Assembly (NCBI GenBank): GCA_051984675.1
Contig: JBPYFK010000034.1
Coordinates: forward strand, 1 to 64,000
From: JBPYFK01 sp051984675
GTDB taxonomy: Bacteria; Actinomycetota; Actinomycetes; Mycobacteriales; Pseudonocardiaceae
DNA length: 64,000 bases
Direction of reading: 5' to 3'
This document shows positions 17,514 through 26,202 of the stretch, one piece after another (positions within the stretch are counted from its first letter, which is position 1; the number at the start of each line of letters is the position of its first letter). The notes beneath the pieces were generated by a model. It ran no database searches. It was given only the letters and a program-made list of their open reading frames with translations, and had not been told where the DNA came from. The position numbers and the translations under genes are program-made.

Positions 17514-18871
17514 CACTGCACCGTCACCTCCGTTCCGCGGAACAGCGGACCGACCAGCAGACTGCTCCACGAGGGAACCTGGTCAGGCGGAACGGCCAAC
17601 GAGGGCGCCAGGAGAAAGTCCAGCAGTCGCTGCTCCTCCGGCGAGTTCGGTAATGCGGTAGGCGCGGACGCTGCCGCCGACTGTGGCAGGGTCGGTGCGG
17701 GGGTGTTCAGGGGTGGCGAGGTGGCTCCGCTGCCGGACTGGGACGACTGGCGCGCTGGCGGATGTTGCGAACCGTCCTGCACCGGGCCGTCCGGCGGATA
17801 CTCCGGTGCCGGCGGTTGGTTGCTGTAGCAGCGGGGGCCGCGCGTGTCGTCGTAGCGGGGAGTGTCCTGGCCCGGCACGTACTTGCCTCGGCTTTGGCTC
17901 ACCTTGACGGTGAGGTGGACGACTCCCGGTTCGTTCGTCCCCTTCCCAGCGATGTGGTCGGTTTCCGGGATGTTGCCCGCGATCTGATTGAGCAGGCAGG
18001 GGTACTCCGGGGCGTACCGGGCGAGCAACTCGTTGGTCGGTCGGCTCGACGCGTTGAGGTTGATGATGTTGTTCTTGTTCGTCCGCAGGAAGCTGTCCAT
18101 ATCCCGCGAAGAAGTCGTCAGCGAGCTGTAGAGCCGGTCCAAGCCGACTCGCTGCTGCGCGACCGTCCTCGCATTGACGGAAAAGTCGCTGAACGCCTGC
18201 ATCAAATCAGGAACCGCATCGGCATACGTGTTCGAGACATCGGCCAATTTCCGAAGATCGTTCGTCAGGGTAGGCAGCGACGGATTCAGCCTTTCCAGGT
18301 AACGATTGAGTTCCACCATCGTCTGGCCAAGCTCTTGACCACGCCCCTCCAGCGTCATCGAAATGGTATTCAGGGTCATCGCGAGCTTTTGCGGCTGCAC
18401 GGCCTGCAACACCGGCATCAAATCGTTGAGCACCTTCTCGAGCTCGATCGAGGTACTGCTGTGGTCCTGGTCGATGGCATCACCATTGGCAAGCGAGGCA
18501 TGCGACGGCCGACCGGGGAGGACGAGACTCACGTAGCGCTCGCCGAACAGCGTTTTCGGCAGCAACCGCGCGGAGACGTTGCGGGGGATCAGGTTCGCTT
18601 TGTCCGGCTCCAGCGCGAGATCGAGTTCGGCGCCGTCTCCGACCGCACGTACGGTCCTGACCTCACCGACAATGAGCCCTCGCACCTTCACATCCGACGG
18701 TGGTTGGAGCTGGTTGCCGACGTGGTCGGTCCGCAGCGCCACGTGCACGACGGGCGTGAACACCTTTTCGTACACCAACACCGTCGAGGCCAGAAACACG
18801 ATGATGACGCTGATATAGGCCAGGCCGATGATGCGGCGTCCGAATACTCCGAGAGGGCTGCGTTCGGTCAT
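17513..18871 (-). CDS. mceA: Mce family protein MceA
   Basis: About 452 residues, the longest Mce subunit here. N-terminal membrane helix (IGLAYISVIIVFLASTVLVY), MCE domain about residues 42-120 (ALRTDHVGNQLQPPSDVKVRG, TLFGERYVSLV), helical region to about residue 290, then EYPCLL and RCYS cysteines and a Pro/Ser-rich C-terminal extension of about 110 residues before the end. First Mce subunit, ATGA-coupled to yrbEB. Family role: pore-forming subunit for lipid import. Confidence 0.9.
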   Translation of the reverse strand: MTERSPLGVFGRRIIGLAYISVIIVFLASTVLVYEKVFTPVVHVALRTDHVGNQLQPPSDVKVRGLIVGEVRTVRAVGDGAELDLALEPDKANLIPRNVSARLLPKTLFGERYVSLVLPGRPSHASLANGDAIDQDHSSTSIELEKVLNDLMPVLQAVQPQKLAMTLNTISMTLEGRGQELGQTMVELNRYLERLNPSLPTLTNDLRKLADVSNTYADAVPDLMQAFSDFSVNARTVAQQRVGLDRLYSSLTTSSRDMDSFLRTNKNNIINLNASSRPTNELLARYAPEYPCLLNQIAGNIPETDHIAGKGTNEPGVVHLTVKVSQSRGKYVPGQDTPRYDDTRGPRCYSNQPPAPEYPPDGPVQDGSQHPPARQSSQSGSGATSPPLNTPAPTLPQSAAASAPTALPNSPEEQRLLDFLLAPSLAVPPDQVPSWSSLLVGPLFRGTEVTVQ

Positions 18872-19707
18872 CCCGCGATCCTCACCGTCGTGGTCGCGCC
18901 CCAGATCGCCAAGGTGAGAAAGAAGTCCAGCACGTTGATCGAGATGATCGCGGTCCGCACCGCACGACCGACCGCCGACCCGACTCCCGCCGGTCCGCCG
19001 GTGGCCCGAAAACCGAAGTAGCAGTGCACCAGCACGATCACGAGGCTGAACAGCAGAACCTTGCCGAAGGAATACAGCACGTCCTCCGGTGGCAGGAAAA
19101 GGTTGAAATAGTGGTCATACGTGCCGGCTGACTGCCCGTAGAAATACACCGTGATCACCCGAGACGCCAGATACGACGACAGGAGTCCAATCACGTACAA
19201 CGGGATCACCGCCAGAAACGCCGCGATGACCCGCGTGGTCACCAGATAGGGCACGCTGCGCACGGCCATGACCTCCAGCGCATCCACTTCCTCCGAGATG
19301 CGCATGGAGCCGAGCTGCGCGGTGAAACCGCAGCCCACCGTCGCCGACAGCGCCAAACCCGCGACCAGCGGCGCCACCTCGCGCGTGTTGAAATACGCCG
19401 TGATGAACGCGGTGAACGCCGACGTGCCCAGCTGGTTCAACGCGGTGTAGCTCTGCATGCCGACCACCACACCGGTGAACAGCGTCATCCCGATCATCAC
19501 GCCGATCGTGCCGCCGAGGACCGCCAGGGCACCGCTGCCGAAGCTCACTTCCGCGAGCAGCCGCGCCGTCTCCTTCGCATACCGCCGGGCTGTCCGCGGC
19601 GCCCACGCGATCGCCCGCAGGTAGAAGGTGGCCTGGTCACCCGCCGTGTCCAGGAATCCCACCGGGCGCTGCGCCACCCGGCGCGCCCAACTGGTTCCGT
19701 TGGCCAT
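18868..19707 (-). CDS. yrbEB: YrbE/MlaE-family permease, second subunit
   Basis: About 279 residues with five or six membrane helices. Contains the MlaE-family features: the EAA-like cytoplasmic loop GSMRISEEVDALEVMAV and the helix that follows. With YrbEA it forms the permease core that docks the Mce tube and is driven by MceG. It starts three bases after the yrbEA stop and overlaps mceA by ATGA. Confidence 0.9.
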   Translation of the reverse strand: MANGTSWARRVAQRPVGFLDTAGDQATFYLRAIAWAPRTARRYAKETARLLAEVSFGSGALAVLGGTIGVMIGMTLFTGVVVGMQSYTALNQLGTSAFTAFITAYFNTREVAPLVAGLALSATVGCGFTAQLGSMRISEEVDALEVMAVRSVPYLVTTRVIAAFLAVIPLYVIGLLSSYLASRVITVYFYGQSAGTYDHYFNLFLPPEDVLYSFGKVLLFSLVIVLVHCYFGFRATGGPAGVGSAVGRAVRTAIISINVLDFFLTLAIWGATTTVRIAG

Positions 19708-19710
19708 CGC

Positions 19711-20499
19711 TCACATCCCCTTCGGCGGGATGAGTTGCAGGTAGATCGCCGTCAGCACCACGTTGACGAGGAACAGCAACATGAACGAGATGACGACGGA
19801 CTGGTTGACGGCATCGCCCACACCCTTGGGACCTCCGGCCGGGTTCAGCCCCCGATGCGCGGCCACCACGGCGGCGATGAACCCGTAGATCACGGCCTTG
19901 ATCTCACCGATCCACAGGTCCGGTAGCTGCGCCAACCCGTTGAAGCTGGCCATGTAGGCACCCGGCGTACCACCCTGCATGATCACGTTGAAGAAGTAGC
20001 CGCCCAGCACACCCACGACGCTGACCACGCCGTTGAGCAGCGTCGCGACCAGCATCGATGCCAGCACCCGGGGCACCACGAGCCGGTGGATCGGGGACAC
20101 GCCGAGGGTCTCCATCGCGGCGATCTCCTCCCGGATCGTGCGCGCGCCCAGGTCCGCGCAGATCGCCGAACCACCCGCGCCCGCGATCAGCAGCGCGGTG
20201 ATCAGCGGGCTGGCCTGCTGGATGATCGCCAGCACGCTGGACGCGCCGGTGAAGGACTGCGCACCGATCTGCTTGGTCAGCGACCCCAGCTGCAACGCGA
20301 TCACCGCACCGAACGGCACCGACACCAGCGCGGTGGGAACGATCGTCACACTCGCCACGAACCACGACTGCTGGACGAACTCGCGCCATACCAGCGGCCG
20401 CGTAACGGCCATGCGCGCCACGTCCACCGCGAGCACGAACAGGTTGCCCGTCTGCCGAAGCGCACCAGAGCCGGGGAACGCTCGAACCGAGGCGGTCAT
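19711..20499 (-). CDS. yrbEA: YrbE/MlaE-family permease, first subunit
   Basis: About 262 residues, five or six membrane helices. The conserved loop GARTIREEIAAMETLGVSPIHRLVVPRVLA is the MlaE permease signature that contacts the ATPase. First gene of the yrbE-mce operon, so its upstream region (20500-20802) should hold the operon promoter. That region is shared with the divergent PucR-type regulator. Confidence 0.9.
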   Translation of the reverse strand: MTASVRAFPGSGALRQTGNLFVLAVDVARMAVTRPLVWREFVQQSWFVASVTIVPTALVSVPFGAVIALQLGSLTKQIGAQSFTGASSVLAIIQQASPLITALLIAGAGGSAICADLGARTIREEIAAMETLGVSPIHRLVVPRVLASMLVATLLNGVVSVVGVLGGYFFNVIMQGGTPGAYMASFNGLAQLPDLWIGEIKAVIYGFIAAVVAAHRGLNPAGGPKGVGDAVNQSVVISFMLLFLVNVVLTAIYLQLIPPKGM

Positions 20500-20626
20500 C
20501 TCACGCCTCCTGCCCGCTCATGCTACTGCCGCTCGGGCAGCTGCCGCTGTACCGACGCCCATCAACGTCACTCCCGGATGCTCGTTGGAACACATGGAGG
20601 AATCCGCTGCTCTGCCTGCGTGCGGT

Positions 20627-20662
20627 GTCCGATTCAGGGTCCGATTCAGGGTCCGAATCCGG
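20627..20662. repeat. Three tandem 12-bp repeats in the mce/regulator intergenic region
   Basis: Units at 20627-20638, 20639-20650 and 20651-20662: GTCCGATTCAGG twice exactly, then GTCCGAATCCGG with two changes. They lie in the 303-base gap between yrbEA and the divergent regulator, about 128 bases before yrbEA and 140 before the regulator. Position and phased spacing suggest a protein-binding array, possibly for that regulator. The rest of the gap shows no gene. Confidence 0.5.
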
Positions 20663-20802
20663 TCATCGCGTCTCGGGCCATCAGGCTCGCCACAGCGGCC
20701 GATGGAATCCATAGGCGCAGCGCCCAAAGATCGGGGGCAGCATCTGGGCGATCCGCCCGAGCCGCTATGGACTACCAGGGCCGTCGCGTGCAAGGCTGGA
20801 CC

Positions 20803-22077
20803 ATGTCCGTACCGACTGGCCGGTCTGCCATCCACGGTCTGCCTGGCTCCGCCACCGAGGCCCTGTGCGCGCTGAGCCGAGTGGTGCTCGACGATGTCGA
20901 CAACCTGACCACCCGGTTGACGAACATGCTCGTCGAGCGCGAACCCGCCTACGCCCACCTGAACGACGGGAGTGGTCACGACCTGGGCCGCCACCTGCGG
21001 GGCAACATCGAACTCTGGGTCCAGTCGCTGGCCGGCGACCAGCGCGAGAGCGCGGATCTGGAGTCCGCTGCGCGCGAGACCGGCAGGTTGCGCGCGCTGC
21101 AAGGGCTACCTCTGGAGGCGGTGTTGCGTGCGTACCGCCTGGCCGGACGGGCTCTCTGGGAGGCGCTGTTGACCGCCTCCCGCGAGCACTTCGACGGCAC
21201 GTATGACAACGTGCTGCTGGATGTCGCCAGCGACGTGTGGCGGCTGATCGACAACAGCTCCTCCGTGCTCGCCGACGCCTACCGGCGCGAGGAGGCGCGC
21301 CTGTGCGGCGAGAAACTCAGCCACAAGCAGGCGTTGCTTAACGCGATCCTCGAACGCGACGATCCTGCCCTGGTCAAGGAGGCTTCGACGGTGCTCGGCC
21401 TGCCGGAGAGCGGGCCGCTGCTGTGCATTGTCGCGCCACTGGAATCGCCCCGGGACGAGCCACTGCGCTCGCCGCGGAGTGCGCTGGCCGCGCAGGGCGT
21501 CACGTCCTTCTGGAGCACCCGCGCGCGGGATGTCGTCGGCGTCGTGTCGCTTGGTAGCAGCACCGCCGAGGTCGTGCTCGACGCACTGCGCCCAGCCGTC
21601 CTGGGTCCTGCCGGAGCGTCCCCGGTCGTAGCGGGCCTGGCCAACGCCGCTGACGGTTACGAGATGGCGCTGATAGCCGCCCGGACCCTACGAAGACCCG
21701 GACTGGCCACATTGGACGATCGACTACCGGAGGCGCTGCTGATCAGTAATCCGGTTCTGGCAGCTCGCCTTCTCCCGGTCGCTGTCGGCAGCGCCCTCAG
21801 CCTCCCCGGGCACGAGCGGAAAACCCTGTTGGACACGCTGGAGGCGCTGCTGATCTGCAACGGCTCCGCCACGCACGCGGCCGAGCGCCTGCATTGCCAC
21901 CGCAACACGGTGCTTTACCGCCTCCAGCGCATCGAGGCGATCACCGGACGGAAGCTCGCCAAACCCCGTGACCGCCTTGTCTTGACTTTGGGAATACTGG
22001 CTCGTCAAACGCATCCCACCCAGCCGACCGGTGGGCTCGGAACCCGTTTCCTGAGCAGCGATTCACAGGCATCCTGA
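20803..22077 (+). CDS. PucR/CdaR-type transcriptional regulator
   Basis: About 424 residues. An N-terminal helical domain of RsbRD type (about residues 20-160, ESAARETGRLRALQGLPLEAVLRAYRLAGRALWE), a GGDEF-like middle domain, and a C-terminal helix-turn-helix of PucR type (HAAERLHCHRNTVLYRLQRIEAITGR, about residues 370-396). Divergent from yrbEA, so control of the mce operon is the natural hypothesis. The start is the ATG encoding MSVPTGRS. The frame is open for 700 bases upstream, but that overlaps yrbEA antisense and is rejected. Confidence 0.85.
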   Translation: MSVPTGRSAIHGLPGSATEALCALSRVVLDDVDNLTTRLTNMLVEREPAYAHLNDGSGHDLGRHLRGNIELWVQSLAGDQRESADLESAARETGRLRALQGLPLEAVLRAYRLAGRALWEALLTASREHFDGTYDNVLLDVASDVWRLIDNSSSVLADAYRREEARLCGEKLSHKQALLNAILERDDPALVKEASTVLGLPESGPLLCIVAPLESPRDEPLRSPRSALAAQGVTSFWSTRARDVVGVVSLGSSTAEVVLDALRPAVLGPAGASPVVAGLANAADGYEMALIAARTLRRPGLATLDDRLPEALLISNPVLAARLLPVAVGSALSLPGHERKTLLDTLEALLICNGSATHAAERLHCHRNTVLYRLQRIEAITGRKLAKPRDRLVLTLGILARQTHPTQPTGGLGTRFLSSDSQAS

Positions 22078-22131
22078 GCCTCCACTCACCGAGCACCATC
22101 GCAGGTGACGAGTACAGGTACCGTGCCAGAT

Positions 22132-22725
22132 ATGCCGCTCGATCATGGCCAGCAAGCCCTGCTGATTGTCGACATGCAAACGTCGTTTCTCGCCGCGAAC
22201 GGGGTGATCGCGCGAACGCGCGGGGCACTGTCCGGCTCCGAGGATCTGGTCAAGCGCACGGCGTGCCTTGTCGACCAAGCGCGGACGCGAGGCATGCCGA
22301 TCGTCTACACGCGACACGGCTATCGCGCGGACTACGCCGACGCCGACCTGCTGATGCGGCGCGACGAAGCGGCTCGCCGCGAGAAGGCACTGGTGGCCGG
22401 CACGGCCGATGCCGAGATCATGGCCGAACTCGCACCGCTCGCCGACGACGTCGTGATCGACAAGAATCGCTACGACGCCTTTCGATGCACGTCCTTGGAC
22501 GCCGAACTGCGGCGCCGGGACGTGACAGAGCTCCTCATCGCCGGAATACTGACGAATGTCTGCGTGGAAACGACGGCCCGAGCCGCGTATGACCGTGACT
22601 ACGCCGTCGTGGTGGTAGCGGGCTGCACCGCTGCTCGCACCGAAACCCTGCGCCGCAACGCGATCGACAGTCTGGTCGCGAGCAGGCTGGCTCGTGCGGT
22701 CAGCGAACTCGATGTCCCGACCTGA
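22132..22725 (+). CDS. Isochorismatase-family cysteine hydrolase
   Basis: About 197 residues. The catalytic triad of the family is visible: Asp in LLIVDMQ (about residue 14), Lys in VVIDKNRYDAF, and Cys in LTNVCVETTARAAYDRDY, with the usual cis-peptide region before the Cys. Members hydrolyse isochorismate, nicotinamide or small amides; the substrate cannot be told here. The ATG encoding MPLDHGQQ matches the family start; a GTG nine codons upstream is possible. Its last 26 bases overlap the amidohydrolase remnant on the other strand. Confidence 0.85.
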   Translation: MPLDHGQQALLIVDMQTSFLAANGVIARTRGALSGSEDLVKRTACLVDQARTRGMPIVYTRHGYRADYADADLLMRRDEAARREKALVAGTADAEIMAELAPLADDVVIDKNRYDAFRCTSLDAELRRRDVTELLIAGILTNVCVETTARAAYDRDYAVVVVAGCTAARTETLRRNAIDSLVASRLARAVSELDVPT

Positions 22726-22867
22726 ACACCGCGCGGATATCCAGGATGGTTTCGATCTCGTGGAGCGGATTCGCGGGGACCGCGACGAGGTCCGCGTCGT
22801 AACCGGGCGCGATCCGGCCTTTGCCGATGCGCAGCAGCGTCGTACCCTGGCGATCGCGTGCTGGCTA
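22700..22867 (-). pseudogene. Amidohydrolase C-terminal remnant
   Basis: Minus-strand frame reading LLRIGKGRIAPGYDADLVAV, then PANPLHEIETILDIRAVF and a stop at 22700-22702. This is the classic end of metal-dependent amidohydrolases (GxIxxGxDADLV...). The frame meets an in-frame TAG at 22865-22867 and no catalytic HxH region is found upstream, where the methyltransferase gene begins. So only about 55 codons of a once larger gene remain. Confidence 0.6.
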
Positions 22868-22999
22868 GAGGTGGCGCGACGCCGCGCTCTGGCGGGCGCT
22901 CCCCCACTCCACGAGCCCACCGACAACAGGCTTCTCCCGGTACTGCTGGCCGACGAATCGACGGTGCCTGCCGAAGTACGCAACCTGCGAAGCCTGCGA

Positions 23000-23749
23000 T
23001 CAGCGCAAGCGCATGATCGCGAGATAGTTGCCACGAGTGTCGGGTCGAAGCTCAGCGAGACGCCAGGGCGAATCGTTGACCAGTGCAGCGAGTTCACTCT
23101 CGGAGCAGAGGAGATAATCGAAGAATTCCGTGGCCAGTCTCCGATGCCGAACGCGAATGCGGACTTGTCCGGGAAGACGGCCCTGCCGTCGATTGACCTC
23201 TTGGTAGGCGACGTGAACCGGGTCCTCGGTGGCGTACGGATCGACTCCTGAGGCGATGATCCGCGCCCCTGGCACGGCCACCGTTGCCAGTTCACTCAGA
23301 ACGACCGGCGCCCGCTGGGCGCTACCGAGCAAACCCAGATTGTTGCCCAACAAGAGAATCGTGGTAAAGCGGCCGAGAGAATCCGGCAGTGCCGTAACCG
23401 AACCGGGGAAAGCCCGCACACCGCGAGCCTGCGCGACGTCGACCGCCCCCGGCGACGGATCGACCCCCACGACCTCGACCCCCGCAGCACCGAGGGGTCG
23501 CGCGTGGCGGCCCGCGCCACAGCCGACGTCCAGCACTCGGCCGGACGCTTCCTCCAGCGCGGATCTTTCGAAAGCGGGCCATCCGTCAGGTTCGGCGAAG
23601 TAGCGCGCCGCGTCACCGACCGAGACCAGCCCGTCAGAGCGCTCGATGACCTCGAACGCGACGCCCGGCAACGCACCGCCGGCCTGACACTGGCGCAACG
23701 CCTCACCGAAGGCGTCACCTATCTCGGGGCGCGACCGCGATCCATCCAT
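23000..23749 (-). CDS. SAM-dependent methyltransferase
   Basis: About 249 residues. Class I Rossmann methyltransferase: motif I VLDVGCGAGRH, the acidic residue after beta-2 in VEVVGVDPSP, and motif IV ILLLGNNLGLLG. The acceptor substrate is unknown. The ATG encoding MDGSRSRPEIGD is preferred; the frame extends upstream into low-quality sequence that overlaps the next gene's promoter. It is followed by the amidohydrolase remnant. Confidence 0.8.
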   Translation of the reverse strand: MDGSRSRPEIGDAFGEALRQCQAGGALPGVAFEVIERSDGLVSVGDAARYFAEPDGWPAFERSALEEASGRVLDVGCGAGRHARPLGAAGVEVVGVDPSPGAVDVAQARGVRAFPGSVTALPDSLGRFTTILLLGNNLGLLGSAQRAPVVLSELATVAVPGARIIASGVDPYATEDPVHVAYQEVNRRQGRLPGQVRIRVRHRRLATEFFDYLLCSESELAALVNDSPWRLAELRPDTRGNYLAIMRLR

Positions 23750-23860
23750 TTGATCATGATGCCGGACTTCGCCCGTTCGGCGCCCGGCTCGAATCCGGCA
23801 CTGGATCGTCCCGTTGACCGGCCCATCCGGCGAACGTAGCGTGAATGGCAGGTGGGCCCC

Positions 23861-26197
23861 ATGACAGCACCGGTGACGCAAGCACGCGGCAACCTGCCCG
23901 CCAACCTCACCAGTTTCGTGGGTCGCAGGAACGAACTCACGCAGGTCCGGCGGGCCCTTTCCCGTGCCCGCGCGGTGACGCTGACCGGGGTCGGCGGGGT
24001 AGGCAAGACCCGGCTGGCGTTGCAGGTGGCCACGAGCCTGGAGCGGACGTTCCCCGATGGTGTGTGGCTGGTGGAGCTCGCCAGCCTCACCGAACCGGAG
24101 TTTCTCCCGCAGACCGTCTGCGAAGCGCTCCAGGTTCCCGACCAGTCAGGGCGTGCGCCGACGGACGTCCTGATCAACTACCTCGCCGACAAGCACGCCC
24201 TCCTCGTACTGGACAACTGTGAACACCTGGTCGAGTCGTCCGGAAGGCTGATCGGTGCGCTGCTGAGGAGCTGTCCCCGCCTGCGCATTCTGGCCACCAG
24301 CCGGCAGGCGTTCGGCATCGACGGCGAGTACGTGCCGCAGGTGCCGACCCTGACGCTGCCGGAGAGCGATCGCGCGCTGTCCCTGGAGGCGCTGACCCGG
24401 TACGACGCGATCAAGCTGTTCGTGGAGCGTGCCGAGGCCGTGCTGCCCGGCTTCGCGCTCACCTCCGACAACTGCGCGACGGTCGCGCACCTGTGCCAGC
24501 AACTGGACGGCATTCCGCTGGCGATCGAGTTGGCGGCGGTCCGGCTGCGGCACTTGTCGCTGCAGCAGATCGACGCCCGGCTTGACGACCGCTACCGGTT
24601 GCTGACCAGCGGGAGTCGCGCAGCGATGCCGCACCAGAAAACGCTGCGCGCCCTGATCGACTGGAGTTTCGAGCTGTGCTCGATCGGCGAGCGAACCCTC
24701 TGGACACGGCTGTCGGCGTTCTCCGGCAGCTTCGAACTCGCGGCCGTGGAGCAGGTGTGCTCCGGCGACGGCCTGCCGAGCGCGGAGATCCTCGAACTGC
24801 TGGCCGGCCTGGTGGACAAGTCGATCGTGATCCGGGACGACCGATCCCAGGAAGGCCGGTACCGGCTGCTGGAAACCATCCGCCACTACGGTCAGGACCG
24901 GCTGGCCGAGACCGACGGGACCACGGTGTGGCGCCGACGCCACCGGGACTGGTACCTGCGGCTGGTGGAGCGCGCGGAAGCCGAATGGTTCGGTCCAGAC
25001 CAGGTGGAGTGGTTCGCGCGCCTGCGCGCCGACCACGCCAACATCCGGGCCGCGCTGGAGTTCTGCCGCAGCCAGCCCGGTGAGAGTGAGGCGGGACTTC
25101 GTATCGCGGCGGCGATGCGCGCCTACTGGCACTCCACCGGTTTCCTGAAGGAGGGTCGGCACTGGCTCGACCAGGCACTCCAGAGAGCGACCGACCCGAC
25201 CGTGTCCCGGGCCAAGGCGCTCTGGGTGGACGCGTGGCTGGCGGCGCTGGAGGACGACCTCGACACTGCCGCGACGCGGGTGGCCGAGAGCCAGGAGCTG
25301 GCGCGCCAGCTGGCCGACGACACCCTGACCGCGCAGGTGACGTTGGCCGCCGCCGTCGTGGCGAACCACCGCCGGGATTACGCGTCGGCCGTACCGCTGT
25401 TCGAGGAGGCAGTCAGTCGGCTTCGGACCACCGGGGCCCTCAGCGGCCTGGCCATCTCGCTGTACCTGCTGGGCTTGACCAGCGCCATCCTCGGTGACCC
25501 GGCGAAGGCGGTCGCGGTCAGCGAGGAATGCCGCGCGATCTGCGCCTCGCACGGGGAACGCTGGTACCAGTCACACGCCCTGTGGGTTCTCGGCATCGCG
25601 GTGTGGCAGCAGGGGGACGCGCGCCGTGCCGCCGCTTTGGAGCAGGACAGCATTCGGCTCAAGCCATCCAGCTACGACCTGCTCGGGGTCGCGCACTGCA
25701 TTGAGGCACTCGCCTGGTTCGCGGCGGCGGAGGGCCGGGACAAGCGGGCGGCCCGACTGCTGGGTGCCGCCCAGGCGGTTCGCCAGGAGATCGGGGTTTC
25801 GTTGCACGGCTTCGCGCATCTGACCACCTACCACGACACGGCGACCGCGCGGGCTCGCGACGCTCTGGGCGAAGCCGCGTTCCAGCGGGCGTTCAGCGAC
25901 GGCGCCAGCCTCGACGTCCCCCAAGCGGTCGCCACTGCGCTGGACGAGCAGGAGAAACCGGAGAAGCCCGCACCAACGAGGAGGGCCAACGACACCGCCC
26001 CTGTGCTCACCCGCCGGGAGACCGAAGTCGCCGAACTCGTCGCCCAAGGTCTCAGTAACAGGGCGATCGCGGATCAACTGGTCGTGTCCCAGCGCACCGC
26101 CGAAACCCATATCGAGAACATCCTGGTCAAGCTGGGCTTCAGCGCGCGCTCGCAAATCGCCGCATGGTTCATCGAATGCCAGAACGAGCCGACGTAA
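23861..26197 (+). CDS. Large ATP-binding LuxR-family regulator
   Basis: About 778 residues. N-terminal FVGR segment and NTPase domain with Walker A GVGGVGKTRL (about residue 44-53) and Walker B LLVLDNCEHL, then a winged-helix/NB-ARC-like region (LDGIPLAIELAAVRLR), a long helical TPR-like domain (about 350-640), and a C-terminal LuxR helix-turn-helix (LTRRETEVAELVAQGLSNRAIADQ). This STAND-type layout suggests ATP- and ligand-controlled activation of transcription. The target is unknown. The ATG at 23861 follows AGGTGG; a GTG three codons upstream is also in frame. Convergent with the SMP-30 gene. Confidence 0.9.
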   Translation: MTAPVTQARGNLPANLTSFVGRRNELTQVRRALSRARAVTLTGVGGVGKTRLALQVATSLERTFPDGVWLVELASLTEPEFLPQTVCEALQVPDQSGRAPTDVLINYLADKHALLVLDNCEHLVESSGRLIGALLRSCPRLRILATSRQAFGIDGEYVPQVPTLTLPESDRALSLEALTRYDAIKLFVERAEAVLPGFALTSDNCATVAHLCQQLDGIPLAIELAAVRLRHLSLQQIDARLDDRYRLLTSGSRAAMPHQKTLRALIDWSFELCSIGERTLWTRLSAFSGSFELAAVEQVCSGDGLPSAEILELLAGLVDKSIVIRDDRSQEGRYRLLETIRHYGQDRLAETDGTTVWRRRHRDWYLRLVERAEAEWFGPDQVEWFARLRADHANIRAALEFCRSQPGESEAGLRIAAAMRAYWHSTGFLKEGRHWLDQALQRATDPTVSRAKALWVDAWLAALEDDLDTAATRVAESQELARQLADDTLTAQVTLAAAVVANHRRDYASAVPLFEEAVSRLRTTGALSGLAISLYLLGLTSAILGDPAKAVAVSEECRAICASHGERWYQSHALWVLGIAVWQQGDARRAAALEQDSIRLKPSSYDLLGVAHCIEALAWFAAAEGRDKRAARLLGAAQAVRQEIGVSLHGFAHLTTYHDTATARARDALGEAAFQRAFSDGASLDVPQAVATALDEQEKPEKPAPTRRANDTAPVLTRRETEVAELVAQGLSNRAIADQLVVSQRTAETHIENILVKLGFSARSQIAAWFIECQNEPT

Positions 26198-26202
26198 CTC
26201 CG

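Noticed and set aside
17762..19021. Long plus-strand frame opposite mceA and yrbEB
   Set aside because: Composition is typical of an antisense shadow and it overlaps two clear membrane-system genes.
20086..20802. Upstream extension of the PucR-type regulator frame
   Set aside because: It runs antisense through yrbEA and the intergenic repeats. The family N-terminus begins at the ATG at 20803.
24146..25552. Minus-strand frame of about 470 codons opposite the LuxR regulator
   Set aside because: Overlaps the NTPase and TPR-like domains of a convincing plus-strand gene; no domain of its own.
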